A DNA stretch of 64,000 bases from positions 1,002,698-1,066,697 of the forward strand of contig NZ_CP082909.1 of the NCBI RefSeq assembly GCF_023822025.1, in the 5' to 3' direction. The notes beneath the pieces are model-generated. The model had not been told where the DNA came from and made no database searches. It saw nothing but the letters and a program-made list of their open reading frames with translations. Both the position numbers and the translations under genes were made by a program. The stretch comes from Endozoicomonas sp. 4G. GTDB taxonomy: Bacteria > Pseudomonadota > Gammaproteobacteria > Pseudomonadales > Endozoicomonadaceae. Below, piece after piece: positions 27,546-37,000 of the stretch (its first letter is position 1; the number at the start of each line of letters is the position of its first letter).

Positions 27546-29498
27546 TCAGGAAGCTCGGCGAGTGGTTTTTTTTCGGCGGGTTTTCTTCTTGAACCGGTTG
27601 GCTGATGCCGGAGGCAGTCCCTGTACATTAATGCTTCCTGACTGCCCGGCCTCCTGCAGCAGCTGAACCAGTTGCTGTTCAAGCTCACTCATAAAGGTCT
27701 GGTAAGATCCTTTTTTCTCGACGATTTGATTCAGTGAGGCTTCCCAGCGAGCGGTCATATCAGGGCGGCTGACCGGCTCTGGCAGTGCTTTTATCAAGGC
27801 TTTCCCGGTTTCGGTGGCATGAATATTTTTGCCCTGACGGGTAAGGTATTGGCGATTGAACAATAACTCGATAATGCCTGCCCTGGTCGCCTCCGTACCG
27901 AGACCGTCGGTCTCCTTCAGCACCTTCCTGATCCCGGTATCCTTTACATAGCGGGCAATACCGGTCATGGCTGACAGCAGGGTGGCATCGGAAAACGGCC
28001 TGGGTGGCTGGGTTTGTTTTTCTGCCAGCTCAGCTTCCTTGCACAGCAATGTCTGCCCCTGCTGCAACTCCGGCAATCTTTGACCGTCTGCTTTATCCGG
28101 CTCTTTATCCGAAAAGTTATCTGGAGAGGAGGACGGCTTACGGGGAAAAATGGCTTTCCAGCCTTCTTCCTGAACTTCCCTGCTGCTGGCGGTAAATAAC
28201 CCACCTTCTATAGTGACACTGACTTTTCGGGCTAAAAACCGATGATCCGGATAAAACTGTGCCACATACTGTCTGGCAATCAGGCGGTACAAGCGACGCT
28301 CCCGGTCGGCCATTTTATACAGATCGGCTCTTCGGGTGGTGGGGATAATCCCGTGGTGTGCGCCCACTTTGCTGTCATTCCAGGCTTTGCTTTTGCGCTC
28401 AGGTAATGCACCGTCCACGGCGCTGGCCAGTTTTTCATCATTGCTGCGGATCGCTGCCAGCACTTCCGGTGCTTCCCTGAAATGCTCTACAGGCAGGTAA
28501 CGACAATCCGAACGGGGATAGGTCACCAGTTTTTGCTCATACAGTTTTTGACAGATGTCCAGCACCTCCTTGGCACTCATCCTTAACTGTTTTGCAGCAT
28601 CAATCTGAAGCACAGAGAGTGAATAGGGTAACGGTGGCGATTCCTTACCCGGTTTTTTCTCCAGCTTAGTGACGGTGCCCTGTTTGCCCTGAATCCTGCT
28701 GACAACATTTTCTGCCAGCCGACGATCCAGCACTCGCCCCTCGTCATCCATCCAGGGCTGACAGGCTTCACTGGGTTGCCACCTGGCCTTGAAGCACTCC
28801 CCCTGATCGGTGATCAACAGGGCAAAGACCTCGAAATAAGGTTTGGGTTGAAAATGAGCAATATCTTCGTCCCTTCGCACCACCAGACCCAGTATCGGAG
28901 TCTGTACCCGACCGACTGAAAGTAAACCGCCATAACCTGCTTTTCTGCCGAGCACGGTATAGGCACGGGTTAAATTGATGCCATAGAGCCAGTCGGCACG
29001 GGAGCGAGCCAGGGCAGAAACAGAGAGAGGTACAAAATCCGAATTGCTTTGCATTCGGTCAAAGGCTTTCTTGACTGCGGAACCATTCAGATCATTTACC
29101 AGAAGACGACGGACGTTTTTCCTGCGGGTTTGTGAAAGCTTGAGATAATCCAGTACTTCATCCACCAGTAACTGCCCTTCCCTGTCCGGGTCTCCGGCAT
29201 GAACGATGACATCGGCGGTTTTTAACAGCTTACGAATCACCGATAACTGGGAGCGGGTGTTTTTGCGTGGTTGCAGTTGCCACTGCTGGGGAACGATGGG
29301 CAGATGTTCAAAACGCCATTGCTTATAGGCTGGATCATAGTGTTCCGGCTCAACCTGCTCCAGCAGATGACCTATACACCAGGTGACAACATCACCGGAT
29401 GCTGTCTCTATATAGCCATCCTGTCGTTTATGGGGCCGGGGCAGAACATCGGCTATGGCTCTGCCCAGACTGGGTTTTTCGGCAATAATTAAACGCAT
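27546..29498 (-). CDS. topB: DNA topoisomerase III
   Basis: A 650-residue type IA topoisomerase, the same size as E. coli TopB, which separates precatenated replication intermediates. The N-terminal Toprim domain has MRLIIAEKPSLGRAIADVL and HAGDPDREGQLLVDEVLDY. The active-site Tyr is in KLVTYPRSDCRYLP, preceded by LRMSAKEVLDICQKLYEQ, and GLGTEATRAGIIELL is also conserved. The C-terminus is a short basic tail (RFKKKTRRKKTTRR), as in TopB, without Zn fingers. The ATG at 29498 gives the expected first residues. It stands alone; neighbours are accessory exported proteins. Confidence 0.97.
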   Translation of the reverse strand: MRLIIAEKPSLGRAIADVLPRPHKRQDGYIETASGDVVTWCIGHLLEQVEPEHYDPAYKQWRFEHLPIVPQQWQLQPRKNTRSQLSVIRKLLKTADVIVHAGDPDREGQLLVDEVLDYLKLSQTRRKNVRRLLVNDLNGSAVKKAFDRMQSNSDFVPLSVSALARSRADWLYGINLTRAYTVLGRKAGYGGLLSVGRVQTPILGLVVRRDEDIAHFQPKPYFEVFALLITDQGECFKARWQPSEACQPWMDDEGRVLDRRLAENVVSRIQGKQGTVTKLEKKPGKESPPLPYSLSVLQIDAAKQLRMSAKEVLDICQKLYEQKLVTYPRSDCRYLPVEHFREAPEVLAAIRSNDEKLASAVDGALPERKSKAWNDSKVGAHHGIIPTTRRADLYKMADRERRLYRLIARQYVAQFYPDHRFLARKVSVTIEGGLFTASSREVQEEGWKAIFPRKPSSSPDNFSDKEPDKADGQRLPELQQGQTLLCKEAELAEKQTQPPRPFSDATLLSAMTGIARYVKDTGIRKVLKETDGLGTEATRAGIIELLFNRQYLTRQGKNIHATETGKALIKALPEPVSRPDMTARWEASLNQIVEKKGSYQTFMSELEQQLVQLLQEAGQSGSINVQGLPPASANRFKKKTRRKKTTRRAS

Positions 29499-29617
29499 CA
29501 GGTCTACAAAGGTTCCATCGGATCAGTGCTACATCGGCCTATGATATGTTTCTTTCGGTTTGTGTCATAGCCGTTTTTAACCCCCGGTAAGCCGACAGCC
29601 CTCTTGTTGCTGATGGC

Positions 29618-31501
29618 TTAACGTTTGTTTAGCAAAGCTAGCAGGTATTCTTTAAGCCTTGGATCCTGAATTAACTCAAATATCTCGTTAAGCTGTTCCT
29701 GATCATAAACAGAGCCCTGCTCCAGAATAGCCTGGATCAATACCTTGACAGCCATAATATCACGCATCTCCGTGCTCTCTGTGTTTTTAATTTCATCAAA
29801 TAGCTCGTTGTGCTCCCCTCCCTCCAACCTTATTTTGAGCTGTATATCATGCTCCCAAAGTGGGTGATTGGGGCGATGAGCTAACCATATAACATCGAGC
29901 AGATCGGGCATGGCATTTTTCGCTTTAATAATTCTTTTGTTTATCTGACGACGAACCACTGAATCAAAGTTAAATTGATTGAGTAATGCAGCTTTTATTT
30001 CTGGCTGATACTCATTCACGAAAAATGCTTCAAGCCCTGTGCCTTGCCAAAAGGATTGGAGCTGCTCATTCACCTGAGTTTGGGTGTAACTCCATTCGTA
30101 AAAAGGAACCTTATTCATGGCAATGGCTTTGGTCAGGTTGATATCGCCTTTCACCAGAGTTAATGGTTGAGAAAAGTAAACCAGAGCATTGTAAGCATTA
30201 TCATCAATAAGGCCAGGATCAATAACCGTTATTTTCTTGGCATCAGGGGCATCGGGATGACAATCGCCAAACCTGAAGTTTCTACCTTTAGAGGCAGAGT
30301 GCGTACAAGAGATAGCGAATCCTGTTATTGATCTGTGCTGAACATGGGTAAAACCCATCTCCATCAACATATCCTTTAAGTCCGTAAAGCCTGACCATTT
30401 AAAAGGAATAACAACTTTTATTTCACCGGGCTCTATTCTTCTGATAATGTCCAAATACTCTTTCAGGAAGGCCTTATCTTGGTAATAAGCAGTATAATAC
30501 GACGTGTTCCGGATAGTTTCTGCCTGAGTATCTAACCCCTTAAGAGCATGCCCCGTAAGAGCACGCCCCAGCCACGGCTTATCTTTCAGTAATTGCTTTA
30601 AATCTTTATACAGGGCAGTTGACGTTTTATCCTCTGACATTTCGTAATCATCAACTTTCTCGATCAGTTCTGAGTTAAAGGGAAGCCCAAGGTGCAGTTC
30701 ACCCAGACCAAACCTTGGAATAGCAGTAGAAGGCTCATTTTGCTTTTCGGTAATGGGGCAGTTTGGAAGGTTTAACTCCCCCTCCCCATACCGGGAGTCC
30801 GGATTATTGTTCGTGGTTTGGGAATTGCACAGGTTAAATACTCCAGACCTTTGGTGATAATTGCCTGATAATGATAAATATTGAGTAAGACTCTTATCCA
30901 AGTCTTTATCACTGGCATCAATATTAGAATACTGAGCAATTCCCAGCCAATTGAATGAACTGGGTACTTTCATTCCTGACCAGCTCGATAGACATAGCGT
31001 TAAGCTAGAAGTCTGCATCTGAAGCCAAGCCTCATCCTTAGGCCCTTCATCCTCAAAAAACCAATTAATTTTAAAATCTGAAGTGTCAGAAAAAGCACTG
31101 AATAATTTTTCTTGCTGAGACCGGGTAGTCTGTATAGCCAGTTCAACCGGAATGCCATCATAAGCTCCATTGTGACGAAGCTCTCTGTTGAGTTGCATTA
31201 TATAGGCAAAGTCATCCGTCTCTTTTGCAATGGTTGCCAAAACCAGTTTCGGCTCGCCGGGATCATTAAGAATTGGACTATCATTCAGTGCAAGCATCCA
31301 TTTGACGATGGAAGATTTAAGGTTTATCACCCGCCGACCCATTTCCACTTCTGCAGCGGAGGCGAATGAACCCGTAAAATTAAGGATAACAGTCAGCAGC
31401 ATCATTGATACCGCAAGACCATTACGGGGTGCGAACACTTGTTTCAGAGAATTGATAAAAAAGATCAGGCTAAAGTGCCTGATAATGATCCTGCAACCCA
31501 T
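29618..31501 (-). CDS. Exported protein, possible GT-B-like glycosyltransferase, copy A
   Basis: A 627-residue protein in tandem with a paralogue at 31697-33592. The ATG at 31501 has GGAGTAAGG upstream. After a short basic N-terminus comes a hydrophobic segment (MMLLTVILNFTGSFASAAE) that looks like a signal peptide. The C-terminal half contains GEIKVVIPFKWSGFTDLKDML, then ALVYFSQPLTLVKGDINL and AMNKVPFYEWSYTQ. The last blocks recall the donor-binding region of GT-B transferases such as EarP (RGEDS...KPFVWHIYPQ). That similarity is weak and read by eye. The final 60 residues are helical (MAVKVLIQAILEQGSVYDQ to LALLNKR). Function is unproven. Confidence 0.6.
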   Translation of the reverse strand: MGCRIIIRHFSLIFFINSLKQVFAPRNGLAVSMMLLTVILNFTGSFASAAEVEMGRRVINLKSSIVKWMLALNDSPILNDPGEPKLVLATIAKETDDFAYIMQLNRELRHNGAYDGIPVELAIQTTRSQQEKLFSAFSDTSDFKINWFFEDEGPKDEAWLQMQTSSLTLCLSSWSGMKVPSSFNWLGIAQYSNIDASDKDLDKSLTQYLSLSGNYHQRSGVFNLCNSQTTNNNPDSRYGEGELNLPNCPITEKQNEPSTAIPRFGLGELHLGLPFNSELIEKVDDYEMSEDKTSTALYKDLKQLLKDKPWLGRALTGHALKGLDTQAETIRNTSYYTAYYQDKAFLKEYLDIIRRIEPGEIKVVIPFKWSGFTDLKDMLMEMGFTHVQHRSITGFAISCTHSASKGRNFRFGDCHPDAPDAKKITVIDPGLIDDNAYNALVYFSQPLTLVKGDINLTKAIAMNKVPFYEWSYTQTQVNEQLQSFWQGTGLEAFFVNEYQPEIKAALLNQFNFDSVVRRQINKRIIKAKNAMPDLLDVIWLAHRPNHPLWEHDIQLKIRLEGGEHNELFDEIKNTESTEMRDIMAVKVLIQAILEQGSVYDQEQLNEIFELIQDPRLKEYLLALLNKR

Positions 31502-31696
31502 AAAACCTTACTCCACTAAACTGCAATTTGACAACAGAGCCAGCACCGTCTTCGGTGATAGTAACTGTCGTTGTCTTGCTCCAAATAGCACAATGGTACC
31601 AATCAGAGCCTATGTTGTTTTATTTATCAAACAGACAACAGATAGTAGTCTATTTTCACTGGGTCATATCTATTTTTTTCGTGGTTGCAGTTGCCA

Positions 31697-33592
31697 CTAA
31701 CGTTTGTTTAGCAAAGCTAGCAGGTATTCTGGAAGCCTTGGATCCTGAACTAACCCAAATATCGCATTAAGCTGTTCCTGATCATAAGCAGAGCACTGCT
31801 CCAGAATAGCCTGGATCAATACCTTGACAGCCAAAACATCACGCATCTCCGGGCTCTCTGTGTTTTTGATTTCATCAAATAGCTCGTTGTGCTTCTCTCG
31901 AGCCAATTTTATTTTCATCGGTATATGATGTCCCCAGAGTGGGTGATTGGGGCGATGGGCCAACCATATAACATCGAGCAGGTCGGGCATGGCATTTTTC
32001 GCTTTAATAATTCTTTTGTTTATCTGACGACGAACCACTGAATCAAAGTTAAATTGATTGAGTAATGCTGCTTTTATTTCTGGCTGATACTCATTCACGA
32101 AAAATGCTTCAAGTCCTGTGCCTTGCCAGAAGGATTGGAGGTGCTCATTCACCTGAGTTTGGGTGTAAAGCCATTCATAAAAAGGAATCTTATTCATGGC
32201 AATGGCTTTGGTCAGGTTGATATCGCCTTTCACCAGGGTTAATGGTTGAGAAAAGTAAACCAGAGCATTGTAAGCATTATCATCATCAATAAGGCCAGGA
32301 TCAATAACCATTATTTTCCTGGCATCAGGGGCATCGGGGTCACAGTCGCCCAACTTGAGGTTTCTATCTTTAGAGGCAGTGTGCGTACAATAGATGGATG
32401 ATTTCATTATTGACCTGTACCGAACATAGGTAAAACCCAGCTCCACCAACATATCCTTTAAAACCGTAAAGCCTCCTGCCCATTTAAGAGGAATAACAAC
32501 TTTTATTTCACCCGGCTCTATTCTTCTGATAATGTCCAAATACTCTTTCAAGAAGGCCTTATCTTGGTAATAAGCGGTATAATACGACGTGTTCAGGATA
32601 GTTTCTGCCTGAGTATCCAAATCACTATCCCCCTTAAGAGCATGCCCCGTAAGACCAAGTCCCAGCCAGGGTTTATCTTTCAATAATTGCTTTAAATCTT
32701 TATACAGGGCAGTTGACGTTTTGTCCTCTGACGTTTCGTAATGATCAACTTTCTCAATCAGTTCTGAGTTAAAGGGTAACCCAAGGTGCAGTTTACCCAG
32801 GCCAAACCTTGAAATGGCAGCAGAACATTTATTTTGCTTTTCGGTAATGGGGCAGTTTGGAAGGTTTAACTCCTCCTCCCCATACCGGGAGTCCGTATTA
32901 TTGTTCGTGGTTTGGGAACTGAACAGACTACATACTCCAGACCTTTGGTGATAACGTTCTGATAATGATAAATATTGAGTAAAACTCTTATACAAGTCTT
33001 TATCACTGTCATCAACATTAGAATACTGAGCAATTGCCAGCCAATTGAGTGTACTGGGTAATTTCATTCCTGAACAGTTCGATAAACATAGCGTTAAGCT
33101 AGCAGGCTGTATCTGAAGCCAAGCCTCATCCTTAGGCCCTTCGTCCTCAAAAAACCAATTAATTTTAAGATCTGAAGTGTCAGAAAAAGCACTGTATAAT
33201 TTTTCTTGCCCAGACCGGGTAGTCTGTATAGCCAGTTCAACCGGAATACCCTCATAAGCGCCATTGTGACGAAGCTCTCTGTTGAGTTCCATTAAATAGG
33301 CAAAGTCATCCGTATCTTTTGCTGTTGTTGCCAAAACCAGTTTCGGCTCGCCAGGTTCAGTAAGCATTGGACTATCATTTATTGCAAGCATCCATTTGAC
33401 GATGGAAGATTTAAGGTTTATTACCCTTTCACCCATTTCGACTTCGGTAGCAAAAGTCAATGAAGCCATAACATTAAGAACAATGGTCAGCAGCAGGGTT
33501 TCTGTAAGACGATTATGGGACGTGACCATTTGTTTCAGATAATTAATAAAGATAATCGAACTGAATCGTCTTGTAATGACCGTATATTCCAT
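31697..33592 (-). CDS. Exported protein, possible GT-B-like glycosyltransferase, copy B
   Basis: A paralogue of the gene at 29618-31501, about 631 residues. The ATG at 33592 has GGAGAGG five bases upstream and aligns with the start of copy A; the frame is open further up to 33640 but without support. Identity is high in the first third (MGERVINLKSSIVKWMLAI, KLVLATTAKDTDDFAYLMEL) and in the last 220 residues. It is lower around residues 180-260 and 390-430. Shared motifs include LTLVKGDINLTKAIAMNK and FYEWLYTQTQVNEHL. Upstream sequence is also shared (TAGTAGTCTATTTTCACTGG near 31643 and 33739), so the duplication included the promoter region. Confidence 0.6.
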   Translation of the reverse strand: MEYTVITRRFSSIIFINYLKQMVTSHNRLTETLLLTIVLNVMASLTFATEVEMGERVINLKSSIVKWMLAINDSPMLTEPGEPKLVLATTAKDTDDFAYLMELNRELRHNGAYEGIPVELAIQTTRSGQEKLYSAFSDTSDLKINWFFEDEGPKDEAWLQIQPASLTLCLSNCSGMKLPSTLNWLAIAQYSNVDDSDKDLYKSFTQYLSLSERYHQRSGVCSLFSSQTTNNNTDSRYGEEELNLPNCPITEKQNKCSAAISRFGLGKLHLGLPFNSELIEKVDHYETSEDKTSTALYKDLKQLLKDKPWLGLGLTGHALKGDSDLDTQAETILNTSYYTAYYQDKAFLKEYLDIIRRIEPGEIKVVIPLKWAGGFTVLKDMLVELGFTYVRYRSIMKSSIYCTHTASKDRNLKLGDCDPDAPDARKIMVIDPGLIDDDNAYNALVYFSQPLTLVKGDINLTKAIAMNKIPFYEWLYTQTQVNEHLQSFWQGTGLEAFFVNEYQPEIKAALLNQFNFDSVVRRQINKRIIKAKNAMPDLLDVIWLAHRPNHPLWGHHIPMKIKLAREKHNELFDEIKNTESPEMRDVLAVKVLIQAILEQCSAYDQEQLNAIFGLVQDPRLPEYLLALLNKR

Positions 33593-34016
33593 CCAAACCT
33601 CTCCACTAAGCTGGGACCATATTGATGACAGAGCCAGCACCGTCTTTGGCGATGACTGACGTTTAATTCTTCCTGCTCAAGATTGTACAAATGCACCAAT
33701 TAGAACATATGTTACTTTCATCTATGAAACAGACGATAGATAGTAGTCTATTTTCACTGGCTGACATCTACTTTTTTCAAGAACTTTTTTTGAAGAACTT
33801 TTTTTGAAGAACTTTTCTGAAGAGAGTTGCTGAAGAGAGTTGAAACTGGACAACCAAAAACAAAACATAAGTACCAAAAAAACCAAAAACAGACGCTTTC
33901 AACATAAGCTACTATTCACTCTCCAAAGCTCACTCGCCTACAGGGTTTAGTAAGGTGAAGTCAGCCAGTAGCGTTAAATACAGAAACTTTTAAAGAGGCT
34001 ATAAGGATTGAAAGGT
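33593..34016. other. Divergent intergenic region with short tandem repeat
   Basis: No gene is evident in these 424 bases, between the minus-strand exported protein and the plus-strand giant array. At 33780-33842 there are two perfect 14-base units (AGAACTTTTTTTGA), then degenerate 13-base units (AGAACTTTTCTGA, AGAGAGTTGCTGA). The last 120 bases resemble the upstream block of the giant genes (GCTACTATTCACTC, CAGCCAGTA, AACTTTTAAAG, AAGGATTG) and hold the ribosome binding site of the next gene. Confidence 0.6.
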
Positions 34017-37000
34017 ATGATTTTTACTGCGTTATCAAAATTGAACAAAATCAGCATTCATTTTATCATTTTATTAATAACCCTGACATCAGGGAGTGCT
34101 CTTGCAATCAACGAAAAACAAAAAGCTGTACTAAAACAACTCACCATTGAAGAGTATGAAAAACTTAATCAAGAACTTGAACAAAAAGCTTTATTCGATG
34201 AAGCTGAATCTTATATTAATGAAGCTATGTCAGATATGACTAGAACAAAAAGAAATAAATTTTTTGTAACCAAAAACAGGGAAATAGCTAAAATAATGGG
34301 TGTTAAGGCGGCTAATAACACGGCCAAGTTTGGAATACCTTACCGCTTGCACAGGACGTTTAATCTTGTTCAGGCAATGATTCGTCAAGCCGAAATAGCC
34401 GAAGCAGAGCCTATTGAGCCAATACCCATAATGATGGAGGAAGAGCAGGCAGCCGTTGATGAAGGTAATGAGGCAGTCAGTGCTGTTATAGGTTATGCAA
34501 ACAGATGGTTATCGGAAAGAGCTGAGCAAATGTCGACAAACGATACACACTGGGTGAAGCTGATCTATGAAGACCGAGCTTTTCAGGGGTTTCAGGGACT
34601 AGGAACAAAAATTTTTAAGGCAGAAAAAAATAAAGACTTAAATTTCCAATCAATAGTTCCTTATTCCAATCAGGACCATCCACTGCACCTGCTACGCAAT
34701 GATAAATTTCATTTAACCAATGTAAATATGATTCGGAAAGAAAATTTAGAAGATGGAGATAGAATAATTCTACAAAATAGAGTAAAAACTACATTCAGGT
34801 CACCCACGATAAACTCTGCATCAAAAGCCAGAGGTATTTATATTGCAGTTAATAAACTTCGAGAATTCCTTGACAGTAAATATCCAGACAAATTTAGTTT
34901 AAGTATCAATGAAGAAAATATGTTTCAGGTAACTCTGGACTTTGTAGCACCCTATGGATGGTGGAAAGATGCTTTTTTTAGAATAGAGTTTAATTTTGAC
35001 AATATTGGTAACGAAGGACCAGAAATTGATGTTAAATATGCACCAAGGGTCGCCCACCTTTTCGGCAATAAACTTTGCCTGATGCAGACTTATAAAAACT
35101 CTGAAAGACACACTGGCACTTATCATCGATATTGGTATTCAAATTGTTCCAGACGTGTGCGGTATGGGTCCGACATCTTTTCTATAGAAGATCAGATTTT
35201 AAATGTTATCAATTTTATGACAAGTGATTTAGATATAAAATCAGAAGGTTTTATTTCATATTCTTCAAGGGGTGTGCGTGGAGTTTCCCCAGAGGACGCG
35301 ATTGCACATGAAATAATTTACGCAAATACTCAGGCAAAAAAAGACAACCCGCTTATTTATGTAGAAACGGATCCTAACAAGATAAAAGAAAGTGTCTATG
35401 AAAGAATGAAAAAAGATGAAGAAGATCCGACTTTTGACTATTTAGTTATTGACAAAAAAATCGATAACCCAAAGAATCCGGAATCACTAAGGACTGATAT
35501 TTTTATTCCTGTTGAAATGCATCGTGAAGCTGAGATTGTAGAATTCGATTATTCATTAATTAAAAATTTTCATGATCTGATATACGAAGCCAGAAGGAAG
35601 TCAGGATTTAAAATACCAGCAAGCATTGAACCTGTCGTTTATCATAAGAATGAAAAGCTGGATCAGTATACTTATGGGCAGGTTTTGCAAAATATATGGG
35701 CAGCGAAAGAAAAGAAAGGAAAAACAGAAAATAAACACAAGAAAAAGAATGACATCCTGACAATGATTATTAAAGTCCCTGGTTATGAAAAACGAGCATT
35801 TGAATTTGCTGTAGCTTATTCACATGAAGATTATTTTCCAGAAAATCCACGCCGTCTGGCACATAACGAAAACAAGGTACCAAAACCAAAACCCATAACA
35901 TGGGAAATACATTTAGTTGAAAATAAAAGAATGGCAAAGGCTAATAATATGGTTCATCAATACAACTTTATTATGCCTGTAGAAACTCAAAATACAACAG
36001 AACGCTTTAGAAGCGGCACTCGGTATGGAGGTGAAGCCAATGTCTGGATACCCACTGTTAGAGATGATATGTCAGACGTTGAAAGAAAATTTGCATTGAT
36101 GGCAATGCATGACTTATCAAGAACTTTTTTACAAATCCCCAGTGATCTAAAAAAAGCCGCCGCTTCAAATTTTGGCAATAATATTATTACCAAATCATTT
36201 TTCATGCCAAAGGAGGATGACTGGTTACCAACGCAGGGCTATTTAGAATTATTGTTGCAAAGAGTTCAGATGTCTCTTCTTATAAGTCGTGAGGAATATT
36301 CAATCACCGAAAAAAACAATGTTTTTTTTGAGCGCGTTATTAATGGAAATATTGACAAGAAGGTTATCAATGATTTGGCGTTTTTTGTTGGACAGCTGGC
36401 TCCAAGCCTGTACTATGCATCCAGAATGAATGGTTCAGATAAGACAGAAATTACTTACCGTATTGCTATAAACTATCTTATTGAAATATGTGTCAGGACT
36501 CTAACCTACAATGAATTTGATGCAAGCTCTGGAATCATCAAACAGCTTATAGAAAAACCGGAAAAATTCAGCCTGGAAGACATTTACACTGCCAACAAAA
36601 AAGGTATTGGTTTAGCTTTTAATGTATTACAAATTGCTGAGTTCCTTTTTACAAAAATAATTTTTAGTACTCTTGAATCAGAAACCTTAGAACTTGTTGT
36701 TTCTGAGCGTGAGGTAGCAAGCATTCAGCGCAGATTCAAGAGTATGCTCGAAATTGTTAATGGCAAGCACAATCTTATCCCATTATTTTTGAACCATTTA
36801 TTGCCTGATGCCAAACATCACTCCAGCGACCTGAACTTCGAAAGCGAAGCGTTTTTAAATAAGTTCACGTTAACTGTTTTGGACAATTACGCAAGCCGAA
36901 CAAAAAATAAAGAGGTAAAAGCCTCACTGCAAAACTTTCTGAAAAACACAGAAGCAAAATCAGGTATTTTCAACAAAGAAAGAACAGATGAATTAATCTC

